A stretch of 64,000 nucleotides of DNA, taken from the NCBI GenBank assembly GCA_033002965.1, contig JAURVB010014186.1, positions 124,001 to 188,000 on the forward strand. Reading direction: 5' to 3'. This document shows positions 26,301 to 37,379 of the stretch, piece by piece (position 1 is the first letter of the stretch; the number at the start of each line of letters is the position of its first letter). This stretch comes from Piper betle (taxonomy: Eukaryota; Streptophyta; Magnoliopsida; Piperales; Piperaceae). Position numbers and translations under genes: made by a program. The notes under the pieces are model-generated. The model was not told the origin of the DNA. It saw only the letters and a program-made list of their open reading frames with translations, and searched no databases.

Positions 26301-26884
26301 AATGGTATGTGGTGAGTTTCCAGACATTTCAACAACTTCCGTTGAGATTAGAGGAAAGCAGGCGTACTGTTGAGTCTTTTCCCCCATTAAAGCTCAAGGC
26401 CACCTCCTCGGATCTGCCAAAATAAAAATTACAACAATAAAAACCATACTAATAAACAACTGATTACTTCTTCAGGAATCAAATTAGCAACCAAACTAAA
26501 AAATTAATCCAAATAAACAACCCAACAAGAAAACAGCTCATCGTAAGTTTTCACCGCACAAAGATTCCAACTAGTGCTAATCAAGCACAACCAGAAAATT
26601 AAAATTTATAAAAATCCTTGAAAGCCCAGAAACGACATCCTTTCAAAAGACAAACATAACGTGAACATATCAAAATCAACTTCAAGAACCAATATAGCTC
26701 ATAAACTACTTACTGTGAATCCAATTACCAACCAAACTTAGCAATCCAATCTATTATCTACGTACCTCAAAAAAAATCCTTACGGGTAAAGAGCGAAAGC
26801 CCGCTGGATGACGTAGATGGCGTTGCGGTACTTGGTCTTCAACCTGAGATCGTCGCATCTCGCCACAGCCTCGTCAACCTCCAT
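17303..26884 (-). CDS. FAD synthase-like protein (PAPS-reductase fold plus molybdopterin-binding-like domain)
   Basis: Predicted to adenylate FMN to FAD. Sixteen exons: 26784-26884, 26368-26413, about 26107-26263, 25866-25985, 25688-25770, 25535-25594, 24809-25057, 22708-22804, 22030-22080, 21865-21945, 21272-21343, 19784-19846, 19027-19179, 18425-18482, 18289-18341, 17303-17383. Except around exons 3-4 the GT-AG phases are perfect. The first half is the PAPS-reductase/FAD synthase domain: P-loop SFNGGKDST at ~41-49, [49 protein letters not shown]. After [13 protein letters not shown] comes the MoCF-like domain, with [33 protein letters not shown] and [11 protein letters not shown]. Exon 4 has an extra base in the A run at 25947-25951, breaking [11 protein letters not shown]. 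The start of exon 3 and its TYEIAK segment also look disturbed by indels. Introns are long (up to 2 kb) and hold repeats. The order PAPS-reductase then MoCF is that of plant homologues. Confidence 0.85.
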
Positions 26885-27497
26885 CAACACCCACCCTCAA
26901 AGGCTACCACCCACAAAAATCGAACCTTTCGTGGGTAAGATACTAATGCCGGACCTTTTATGGGATTTTGGAAACAAATCAATTGTGAGATGGCAAAAGT
27001 GGCCTCGTATCTCCACCTGCAACCCGGTTCAATTCACTCCCAACCTACACCCATTGCACGACGTCCTTCACCTCTTCCCACCGCCCCACTCTCCGGCCGG
27101 CCAGCGTCTCCTGCCCCCGGTTGTCGAATGCTGTGAGCTCACCGGCGCCGGCGGTGGAGGAGCTGCTGGGCGGAGGCGAAGGTGTAGAAGCGTAGGGAGA
27201 AGGCTTCGATCTTCCTTTGCTTGTTGATATGATCGGAGACGGCGAACATCGGCGGCGGCGTCGATCGCTCTGTGGCTGGATGGTTATAAACGTGACGGCA
27301 GTTATGTACTCATTGGGTTGAACACTTGTTGTTTTTTTTTGTTTTATAAAAATAAAATTTTAAATAACTGGATTTAAATTTTCTTTCCTAAAATGTAACA
27401 AGAAACTATGTAATAATTTAAATTTTAAAAAATGACAATATTAGTTTAAATTTATAAATAAATTTTATTTTCATAATAGTGACAAATTAAAATATCT
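26885..27497. other. Upstream region of the FAD synthase gene
   Basis: A moderately GC-rich stretch to about 27290 is probably the promoter and 5' UTR of the minus-strand FAD synthase-like gene. The plus-strand open frame at 26817-27227 is antisense to exon 1 and is not a gene. AT-rich sequence follows. Confidence 0.4.
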
Positions 27498-27965
27498 CAA
27501 TTCTTAAAATAAAATTCTAGTGTAAAATAAAGTAATACTCAAATAATTAGTTGAAATTAACTGTACTGTTAAACTTTTATTATATTTGTGTGAATTTTTA
27601 TGTTTCTCAAATTTAACTTTTCCAATATTATATGATAATCATGATATTTTTTTCAATTCTTAAAATAAAATTCTTGTGTAAAATAAAATAATACCCGAAT
27701 ACTTAGTTGAAATTAACTGTACTGTTAAACTTATATTATATTTGTGTGAATTTTTATGTTTCTCGAATTTGACTTTGCCAATCTTATATGATAATCATGA
27801 TATTTTTTTCAATTCTTAAAATAAAATTCTTGTGTAAAATAAAGTAATACCCGAATACTTAGTTGAAATTAATTGTATTATTAAAATTTTATTATATTTG
27901 TGTGAATTTTTATATTTCTCGAATTTGACTTTTCCAATTTTATATGATAATCATGATATTATATT
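27498..27965. repeat. Tandem repeat, three copies of a 156-bp AT-rich unit
   Basis: The unit starting 'caattcttaaaataaaattc' recurs at 27498, 27654 and 27810, a constant period of 156 bases, each copy ending near 'tatatgataatcatgatat'. The copies differ by only a few substitutions. Non-coding, between the promoters or ends of the FAD synthase and mutase genes. Confidence 0.9.
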
Positions 27966-28813
27966 TGTTGAACATGCTTGATGACTTGTGAGGTGACTTG
28001 TCTTTGTCGCTCTCTCTTACACTGACTGCTATTGCTCATTGTTTGTGCATTATTCGTTTCAAAGTTAAAATAAATAAAGATTGGATTGGCATGCATGTGA
28101 TATAAGAGTTAAAATTTTACTTTTTACAATCACATAAATCCTAATTTATCATTCACATCCCCAAATTTATACTCCTCCTACCCGGCTTTCCCAGGCAGCT
28201 AAGCCCAGAACTCTTCCTGCACCACTCTACATTAACTTTCCATACGCAGTATGTTCCAGTTCTTTGATTGAGCTTTTACTCTTGGCTCGTCAATCTCTGT
28301 TGAAACTCATATTCGAAAAAAGAAAAAGAAAAAGGAAGGGCTTATATTCGAACATTTTAATAAGAGTCAAGCCAAGTCGGAATGTTACAGGGCACAGCTG
28401 CACACAGGCCCTGGAGCGACCTTCCGTATCTTTAACCAGTTGAAACCAGAATCTAAGAAAATTATCAATTTATCAAATTCAATAAATATGAACGATTAAA
28501 TGTTTTGATTAAGGTCCAGTATTACACAATATATTTCTGGGTTAGGAAAACCCCAGTTACTTCATTATTTACTACCAAAAAAAATACATCATATGGCAAA
28601 CTTCTTCGCATTTACAAATTTCGAGTGGAAATGAGTCAACAAAAAAATATTTTGATACATAGAGTATCAATTGCTCCTGCATTCCCGATGTTTCCGAAGG
28701 ATAAGCAAGAAATCCTGCAACGAAATCAGTGACAGTTTTAAGAAAATAGCAAATGACGCACAAGTAGTACTGCTGAGAGAATCCAAATTACCTGTTTGTG
28801 AATAACACTCAAA
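27966..28813. other. Intergenic region downstream of the phosphoglycerate mutase gene
   Basis: AT-rich, with the 3' UTR of the minus-strand mutase gene at its right end. No other gene is recognised. Confidence 0.4.
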
Positions 28814-31349
28814 TCAGTGTAACATTTCATCTAATTTCTGCCTATAAAGAGCCAAAGTCTGCACCCAGCAAAGCTTTTGTGTTAATGAAGCATAGAATAA
28901 CGAATAAAGACAGCACAACCATACACATACAGCTGAATGGGACTATGCCATTCACTTCTCCAACCAGTATGCCAAGGTGAAGAAAAAAATGGGACATTCA
29001 AAAACAAAAAACTCTAACGTACCCTAGTGTATGCATAGACACCAGCTTCAGAAGGAGCCACGGGGCTCCCTCTCCTAATGAATTTTCCATTTTTGAAGAT
29101 GTACAACATCGGAACCCCGGTGGATAGCTCAAGGTTAATAACCTGTGCCAACAATCAGAACCAAGATTATTCAAGCGCCAATCTTGAGACCATTAAATAG
29201 TGAATATGTTTTCATAGAAACTATATTTACCTCTTCAGAAGTAAGCTTGTCAAGATACATAATAATTGACCTCAATGAGTTCCCATGGGCAGCAATCATC
29301 ACATGTTTGCCAGAAATCATCTGAAGTTCAATCTGACAAACAATAAATTTCAGTAACACGATCAGTACTAGGTCAAAAGGTTACCTTCATAAGGAAAACA
29401 ATGTTGTAGAAGCGTTCATATGGAGTCAAAATGTGCTCAAACACAAATATCATTCTATGAACCATAATATGTTCTGCACAGGTTATCACAATACACCTAT
29501 ATGCCAAAGACTACTATTGTCAAGGGTATCCAATCTCTTGATGACTAAATTGCCTTGTGAATCCTGAACCTCCGGAGGGTAAAGCAGCTAAGATTGGCAT
29601 TAATAGTAGAGAGGGTGGAAAAAACTGTGGTAGATCTCATTTTTCTTGTTTAAATTCAATAACATTACATATGACCTAAACAAAATTACCACCTCCACCT
29701 TGAAATCTTTATTTTTTTCAATAATCTTAAGCAGAGGCAATGCCAATCAGTATTAGAAATGTTGGACATACAATTTGTACACCCAATATTAGGGGAGAAT
29801 CCCATTAGTTAGGACCTAAACAGAATTACCACCACCACCTTGAATTCTTGATTTTATTTTCAATAATCTTAAGCAGAGGTAACGCCAATCAGTATTAGAA
29901 ATGTTGGACATACAATTTGTACACCCAATATTAGGGGAGAATCCCATTAGTTAGGTTTCCTTTAGGTGGATGAACCTAATAAACCCTAATAAGATGTTGT
30001 GTATATATATTCTACTTAAGATAGGAGTTTTATTATTTTATCTATAAATAAGAACCTCCTATGCACGGACGTACATTATTTTTTGAAGAAAGACTAGGGC
30101 TTTTCCCACAGTGCTTTGGAGAATTGGGATTTAGGCTGCAGAGAATAAATATTCTCCATCTGCGAGGGATTTAATCTACGAGAATGTCTTCGATTTGTTT
30201 CCGCCACAAGATATGCACTCTAATTTATATTTTAATCATTCTTCAAGAAATAATGTAGGATTTCAAATGTATATCCTATAATCAAAACTTCAACAAATGA
30301 AAATGTATTCTTACATGTTCCTTGAAATAGGCAACAGCTCTGTCAGCACACATTTCAAGGCTCTCCCCATTTGGAGGAGGAATGTCATAGCTTCGTCTCC
30401 ACTCATGCACCTTTTCCTTTCCAAACCTATCAGCAGTCTCCTGCTTATTAAGACCTTGCAGCTCACCATACCTAAATACAGAACAACATAATAGCTTACA
30501 TAAAACCGAATGCAATATAAGAGTGGAAATAATGTCAGCAATATCTAAGCTAAAATAATGAACATACATTCTTTCATTCAGCCGCCAAGAAGTTATAACT
30601 GGAATTGACTGCTTCATGGTTTCTTCACTAAAAATTTGACTCCAGGCCATAGCTTGCTCTGTTTCATTATGCATGATGATTGGAACCTACAGGAAACAGA
30701 TACAACAAATCAATGCCAATTCACTTATAAATGGTATAAATTAAGCCTTATAATTTCTTTTCTCACCTTCTGGCGCCGATGCTGGGTCATGGCAAGCATT
30801 GCAGTCATTTGAGCTCGAATTAGTGCAGATGTATAGATAATGTCAACAGGAATGTTGCTTATTCTTTTCCAGCTTCAATCGCCTCTTCCACACCCTTTTT
30901 GGTCAAAGGCACGTCAACACAGCCAGTGAACAGATTTTTTCATTCCACAGAGATTCACCATGGCGAATCAAAATCAAAGAAGCTTCGCCTACATTATGTT
31001 GTTAAAGTAAAACGTCAATACTATTGCCAGGGATTAACCTGTAATATGGGCACTTTAAATAGACTTAAAAGGAGAAAAAGGTATTACTTGATTTTTTCCG
31101 TGAATTGTTGCTGTTGTTATTAGATGGTAAAGAGACAGGATCCATCACTGGTGCATTTGACGTTGAGGCGTGAACTAGGCCAAGTTTGTTAGAACGCATA
31201 CCCTTTTTAGATAACCCCATCTCAATTGGAACTCCCTTAGAAATGAATCTCATAGGACCTATCGTTAAAGATTTTTGGGAGATAAAATTCTCAGCATATC
31301 CATAGGCATTTAACGTACCAATTGCTTGTTGAAAGACGACACTAGCCAT
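28814..31349 (-). CDS. 2,3-bisphosphoglycerate-dependent phosphoglycerate mutase, plastid-targeted form
   Basis: Interconverts 3- and 2-phosphoglycerate through a phosphohistidine, in glycolysis or the plastid branch of it. Seven coding exons: 31088-31349, 30767-30988, 30568-30686, 30315-30471, 29231-29332, 29023-29142, 28814-28858; about 342 residues. The first ~85 residues are Ser/Asn/Lys-rich with few acids, as in a transit peptide. Catalytic motifs are [10 protein letters not shown] (His ~97), [20 protein letters not shown] (Glu in GELQG), [10 protein letters not shown] and [10 protein letters not shown] (His ~270). The protein ends [13 protein letters not shown]. Two bases are missing from A runs in exon 2 (plus-strand T runs at 30935-30940 and 30865-30868), and adding them makes all exon phases sum correctly. 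I read these as consensus errors. The ATG lies immediately after a splice acceptor (TTTCTTTCAGG-ATG), so a 5' UTR intron is expected. Confidence 0.88.
29673..29952. repeat. Tandem duplication of 140 bp in a mutase intron
   Basis: Bases 29673-29812 and 29813-29952 are near-identical, both starting 'gacctaaaca' and ending 'cccattagttagg'. The second copy runs on into the LTR-like sequence. Lies in the intron between the exons at 29231-29332 and 30315-30471. Confidence 0.9.
29902..30296. mobile_element. Candidate solo LTR within the mutase intron
   Basis: The sequence runs from TGTTGG to CAACA, which are inverted complements as in LTR ends, and contains a TATA-like word (ctataaataag) in the middle. 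The five bases AAATG occur at 29899-29903 and 30295-30299, overlapping the ends by two bases, so the exact border is ambiguous. No internal retrotransposon sequence or second LTR is nearby. It disturbs only intron sequence. Confidence 0.5.
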
Positions 31350-32850
31350 CCTGAAAGAAATTCGTTTTGAGAGTCATAAATTACATACTGACGTCAAAGA
31401 CACGATGCAGAAGATAAACAAGGAAATCATCACTGAACTACAACTCTACAACAAAAGTGGAAGTTCACTCTTAATAGTCAGCTACATTCCAAGATGAAGC
31501 ACAAAAATTGTGAGGGAATGGGGAACAGCTTCGAACATAATATGCGAATCCAAAATTTATTGAAAAGGGATACAAGTATTATCATCATCGGCAAGTTGTA
31601 GCAAATCCAAAAATGTCATTCGAGTAAGAATAATAATAAAAAATAACACTTACATAGAGATCGTTGAACATTCACTCAAATGTTTTTTGTTTGTGGTATT
31701 TATTTAGAATTACAATTATACAAGATTATAAAATATACAAATAAAAAATACAGAAGATAATAAATCTTTAAAAGTCAATGTCATTAACACAGTACAGGGA
31801 AACATGATTAAGCAACGATTTAACTCATTAAGTGAATGCAGCCTAAATTATACGCAAACTGAATTTGATCCTCATTCAAAAAAGGAAAAATGAATCAAGC
31901 ATTTACCGACCGTAACATTAACATCCTTGAAAGATAAACAAAACATACAAAAGAAAAAAATATATCATACCCTGATCATCAATTTTTGGTAAAGAAAAAA
32001 AACAGCAGAGTATGAATATATTGGATGGATCGTGGATTGGAGAAACGCAGGAGCAAAACATCACCTTAAAATAAGGAGTGAGGAGAGCTGGGAATCTTCG
32101 ACAGGGAGAGGACGAAATCGAGGCAATCTAGGAGGAAGGATCGAAGGAGAGAGGGAAGAGAACAAAAGTTGGAGAGGAGAATCCAAGAGTGCTTTGTTAA
32201 GAACAAGGGAGATGTCTTCCACCCTTTTCTCTTTCAGAAATTAGGCAATGCAGAAGGCTTGTGCACGTTGGCCTATATCTATATACAAAACAAAACAGTC
32301 ATGGTCTCATTTGAGGGGAAGTTGGTAGGTGGCACATGAAGAGGTTGGACTTTGGCAACTATTTTCTTTTTACTACTTAATATTATTCATCTGGTAATAA
32401 CAATATAATAAAAACAATATGATATTTATTTTGTACTCTATATAATTAATTTGTAGACAAAATTAATTTAATATTACATATATTTTTATATAAATAATCT
32501 TGAGCGGGAAATTTTTTAGGCTTAAATCAATTTAAGATGTCTGGTTCCAAAGACAACCCCGATTGAACATTTTTTTTTTAATCACTACCCTTTCCCACTT
32601 AATACTACTGTCAGATTTTGGCGGAGGCCGACTGGACCTAGCCCATTGTGGTCAAGCCTGGGCTCAATTTAGCCGCCTCTGATAAGAAGGGGGCCAGGCT
32701 TAATCGTTTGACTTGGACTGGCTGCTAGTGGTTTAGATAGGTAACTTGTTAAAAAATTAATTTTTTAAGTATGATTTAATCTATAATCCTTATAATTGGA
32801 CGATAATTGAACGGATTGATGTGGGGAGGAAAATTTTCCCACCCATGCTA

Positions 32851-32856
<6 letters not shown>
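31350..32856. other. Upstream region of the mutase gene, then AT-rich spacer
   Basis: Probably contains the mutase 5' UTR intron and the first non-coding exon; the stretch at 32050-32240 is CT-rich on the minus strand, typical of a plant 5' leader. From 32340 on it is AT-rich spacer. No coding gene is recognised. Confidence 0.4.
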
Positions 32857-32895
<39 letters not shown>

Positions 32896-33815
32896 GGGTG
32901 CTTCCCTGCGCCGGAGGCAGGGAAGCGCATTTGCACCACCTTTTATTCTGGGCTATCCGATTACAAGGACGACCCAGATTTATTAGTTTTTTTAAAAAAT
33001 AATTTTAATTTGATCTGGACTGTCCGATTAGAAGGACGGTTTAGATGATATTGAGGGGCGGAGGCGGAGCGCCGCCGCCGTGGCAGGGGAGGGAGGGCAC
33101 CCAGATCTGGCCGCCGCTAGATGCGGGCGGGCAGCCGCGGCCAGATCTGGCTGTCGCCGTCTAAATCCGGCCGCGACAAGCCGGACCTGGGCGTCCCCCG
33201 ACCAGATTTGGTCGAGGGAGACGGCCAGGTCCAGCTTGTCGGGGCCGGATCTGGCCGGCGGCGGCCCCGACGGGAAAAAAATTTTGTACCACCGATTGGG
33301 CAGCAACGTCCACGGCGGGAGAGCGAGGAGGGGAGGGGGAGGAAGCGCGTCCCTCCCCCTCGCGAACGGGTGGCGGCCGCGAGGGGCGATGACGCGGCGG
33401 GGCGATGGTGCGACAGGGCGGCAGCGGGGGGCGACGCGGCTGCAGGACGACGTGGTCGATGGGGAGCCGGGCGAACGGACGTCCGCGACTAGGCGGCGGC
33501 ATCCGCGACTGGGCGGCAGCGTCCGTGACTGGGCGGCGGCGTTCGCGGCGGGGGAGCGAGAAGGAGGGATGCCCCGCCCTCGCCACGCCCCGCCCACCTC
33601 CCACCCGCCGCCTACCACTCTCCTCCGCCCCCATGCCGCCCTCGCCCTGCCTCGCCCACCCCCCGCCCGGTCGGCCGCGGCCGGATCCCAGCCGCTGAAG
33701 GAGGGGGGTAGTGGAAAAAAAATTTTTTATCAAATCTGAGCCGTCCGATCATAAAGACGGCCCAAATTGTCCTGGCCCAGTAAGGGTTTCCTGCCTCTTG
33801 CGCAGGAAACCTTTA

Positions 33816-33855
<40 letters not shown>
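32857..33855. mobile_element. TA-flanked hairpin-ended DNA transposon with GC-rich interior (small copy)
   Basis: A ~925-bp GC-rich block (32893-33817) sits between two long (TA)n tracts (32857-32892 and 33818-33855). Each end folds: left stem cttccctgc/gcagggaag at 32901-32909 and 32917-32925, right stem ggtttcctgc/gcaggaaacc at 33785-33794 and 33802-33811. The two ends are themselves imperfect inverted repeats of each other (..tTCCTGCGCnnGAGGCAGGAAn..). A subterminal palindrome around ccgtccgat..aaggacgg occurs once or twice on each side. The interior is full of 'cagatctggccg' inverted words and has long open frames on both strands without any domain. The end plan matches the element at 49532-54542. 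Confidence 0.7.
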
Positions 33856-33858
<3 letters not shown>

Positions 33859-34433
33859 CTGAATATAGCAACTACTAGTAAGGTTCTCATATAATTTATA
33901 TTATTTCCATGCTAATTAAATAAACAATTGTGAAATTTTATTCGATCAAGTATATATTAAAATTCAAGGGTTGCAATTCGTGTTATTTTTGTATGACATT
34001 TTTAAATTTTTATCTGTTATAAATTTGGTAGTAATGAATTCAGAAGGGACGGATAGGGAGCCTAGTGATCTTTATGATCGAGTCATGGCAATTAAATAAG
34101 GGGTGATGAAAAGGATGAATAAACACGTGAGTAGTATTGGGCGGAGAAGTTCAACTGCCAACTGGTGGAAATACTTTCAAGCCAATAAACCGGATCCAAT
34201 TAGCATATTCTTTCAAAGGAAAATATAAACAAAAACCATATTTTGTTAGAAATGACTCGTGTGTTTCTAATACCAAGAAGAAACAAACTATCGTTACGCA
34301 TGTTTTTTTATAGAAAATATAGAGAAATGACCGCTGTGCTTTACATATATTCTCTTTTGTTTTTTTTCGTTTTATATTTGTTCTTTCGAATATTGTCGTG
34401 TTGATCGTGATCTACTGGTTATTTTGCACGCTC
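33856..34433. other. AT-rich spacer
   Basis: No gene or structured repeat is seen beyond the flanking TA tract. Confidence 0.4.
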
Positions 34434-34774
34434 GGATAGCGGCGATGAGGCGCAAAAACTTGACCAAAAGTCGTATTGTCTTCATGTCTTGTTCTCCGTG
34501 TGTGAGCTCGTTTATACAAAAATATTAGAAGGGAGAGAGAGTTGGTCACTTAACTGGGACAGGGATGGTTCGAAGAAGCAGTGCTGCTCAAACTCAACCG
34601 CGACGGATAGCGGCGATGAGGCGCAAAAACTCGACCAAAAGTCATATTGTCTTCATGTCTTGTTCTCCGTGCGTGAGCTCGTTTATACAAAAATAGTAGA
34701 AGGGAGAGAGAGTTGGTCACTTACCGGGACAGGGATGGTTCGAAGAAGCAGTGCTGCTCAAACTCAACCCCGAC
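34434..34774. repeat. Tandem duplication of a 170-bp unit
   Basis: 'ggatagcggcgatgaggcgc' starts at 34434 and again at 34604. Each unit ends in 'ctcaaccncgacgg', and they differ at about half a dozen bases. The unit period is not a multiple of three and no domain is encoded. Function unknown. A (TA)n tract follows at 34889-34903. Confidence 0.9.
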
Positions 34775-34939
34775 GGCGCCAGTCAACAATTGGGGCCGCG
34801 AGTCGATGATTGCTATGCTGGGCACGTGTTTTCCGTTTTGTAAAACAATACGTTGTACCATATACGTCGATAATATGGGCAAAGCACTATATATATATAT
34901 ATAATTATTAGACAATATATTGTGTTATACATAACTTAT

Positions 34940-35390
34940 ACATGATCAATCTTAATTTTATATATAAACTCTATTTGAATAATAAAGTAGAATATAATAA
35001 TTTAATATTTTAGATATAGAATACGATTTACTTTAAAGATATATTTTATTTAAATAAAAATAAGTTATATATTTTTTCAAGACAAGTCTGAGTTCAAACT
35101 AGTGATCGTCTATTGTAAAAAATATTTTTATTATTTTATTTTTTAATAAATTAATATTAACGATATTAAAACTTGTGACCTTATACTATGAAAAATATTT
35201 TTATTATTTTTTAAAAAAATTAAATTTTGTTAGATTCAAACCCGTACCCCCTTGTATAAGATATTTTTATTATATTTTAAATTTTTTTATATATTTTGAT
35301 TGACAAGCACTCTTACTTTTAATCTAAGAATAGTATTGAATTATTATTTTATTAATAAGAATTTATATTTATTGCTATCCCGTACAAATA
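34940..35390. repeat. AT-rich dispersed repeat, copy 2 (copy 1 at 2090-2600)
   Basis: Same family and orientation as 2090-2600, with shared blocks around 'actttaaagatatattttatttaaataaaa' (first 20 bases conserved best). Blocks of 'aaaatatttttattatt' repeat two to three times inside it. Confidence 0.5.
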
Positions 35391-35459
35391 TGATCAACAA
35401 AGACTTTTTATTTTAGCAATTTTGGGGTAATAAATAAATAAATTACCTCCGGTGTTGAT

Positions 35460-35567
35460 AAAACACTAACTAGTACGGCAATCAAAGTGATATTTAAAAC
35501 ACTAACTAGTGCGGCAATCAAAGTGATATTTAAAACACTAACTAGTGCGGCAATCAAAGTGATATTT
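35460..35567. repeat. Tandem repeat, three copies of a 36-bp unit
   Basis: Three adjacent 36-base units at 35460-35495, 35496-35531 and 35532-35567 contain 'aacactaactagtgcggcaa'. The first unit differs by one base. Because 36 is divisible by three, the minus strand shows a repeated peptide, but there is no gene context. Confidence 0.95.
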
Positions 35568-37379
35568 AAAAGAATAGTGTAAATTGATGTCAAATTGTCA
35601 GGTTTGGAATGTTGTATCAGTCACCCACGTGGAAAGGGTGATCGTGAAATTTTGAATAGGAATTAGTGAATTTTTATCATAAATAACTGCTAACTTTTCA
35701 TCTTAGATCTTGCAGATGTTCTTAATGCAAATTTAAATTATTAACTAAAAATAAATTGAAAAATAGGTGATGTGCATTGTCAGAAATTAGATATATGTAA
35801 TTTAAAACTAATCAATCAAATGTGCTACAGAGCTACTTGGGAAAAACGTGTGGCTCCAGAGTTTAAATTCACACTAACTAAATTTTTCTACATTAGAACA
35901 ATTCCAAAATGGTGACATTTTTTTTAGTTAATTCAGAAAGACTTTCGCAGTTAGCTTAGGGTCCGTAGATTCCCATAACGCCCTCATAGTTCATATATTT
36001 TATTATTAGAGTCAATAAAGATGTTTGAACCCTCGGCAATTTTATAAATATCATCATTATTGTTGTTTAACACTGGCGGCGACCTCAAAATATGCATGCT
36101 AAGGGGGAATTGCTAAGTAATTATTCTGTCACGCTTTAGGAAGAAAGAAATGGATTCTATAAAGATATATACCACATGCAATAAGTTGTATAAAATAAAA
36201 GAGTATTCACAATATATATTTATAATTAACTTTTATTAATAAAAGGTTGTAAAAAACAGAGCCTTAATATTTAGTCAATCAAACTATAATATTAAAAAAA
36301 ATTATTATAATTTATATCTTCTTAAATTTTACCTAATGAAAACCTATCTTTAAAATAGGACCACGAGACTTCATCTCAACTAATTGAATTATTACAATGT
36401 AGAAGAGGTCATAATCCTATTCAGTTTTAAAGTCGGCCTTAAGAATTATTGGTATTTGGTTTTGCCAAACTTGCCAGAAAGAAATTTTAGTCTTCTTATG
36501 GCCGGGCCAAACCGAGAGGGGGCACCTGATCTCCAAGACTCCAACCTAACCAAAGGACACCTACGACCTGCTTTTATCTTAAATTTGATGCGAAACACGT
36601 AAGGAATGGAACGCATGGTCACGGTCCAGCGTTTCTTTTTTTCTCTCTCTAACTTTTTTTGTGACAGCAGGATTTAGCGTTTTGGTGCAGGCATGGCAGA
36701 CTTTTACAGATGGAGGAGGGCTCTACATTGGCTCGGCCCAAATTTATAAATTTATTAAATTAACTCAACTATTCTAACAAAATATTTAAAAAAATTATTC
36801 TAACAAAAAAGTTTTTTAACAAAAATAAAAGGAGAATATTTTTTTATATTACTAAGTGGCTGGAGGTCTAATTACCGAAAAATGGGAAAAATATAAACGA
36901 TCTAAAATGCCTGCAAGAATTAGATTTAACATTTTTTATTAAAAAAAGTTTGGTCGATCTGAGATTCAACCAAAATAATAACTAATCCTAGACGAAAGCA
37001 CCAACAATTTGATCGCTCTTGGCCTATGGTATTAAGGCATGTGGTAAATTTTGGAACAGTTAGGCATTACTGTCTTTGATTGCTCTTGGCCAAGGGCGTG
37101 GGCAAAGGAGACTAAATTTGGTTGCCCAAGACCCATGCCCATCGGATCACTTTGACCGTCAGATCTATTTATCTAACCATCAATGGCCCGTCCTCCAACT
37201 ATATTTTTTAAAAATAATTAAAAAAATAATTTAGTTTAACGCAAATTATTTTTTTAATCTAAAGTTAAACTAGAGGGTATCATTATCAAAAATTTTCTCC
37301 GGTCTCTTATTATGCCTACTTTTCTAACCACCTAATAATATCAAAAAATTCTTCCATCCTTAAAAAGCATACTTGTAAA
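35568..37379. other. AT-rich spacer
   Basis: No supported gene. A short open frame at 36384-36602 has no recognisable domain. The sequence is mostly low-complexity AT-rich DNA. Confidence 0.4.

Noticed and set aside
26817..27227. 136-residue plus-strand open frame
   Set aside because: Antisense to the first exon and 5' region of the FAD synthase-like gene.
33028..33739. Long open frames of up to 219 residues on both strands
   Set aside because: They come from the GC-rich transposon interior, where stop codons are rare; no domain or consistent codon use.
35460..35567. CRISPR-like array
   Set aside because: Units are directly adjacent with no spacers, and this is plant nuclear DNA.
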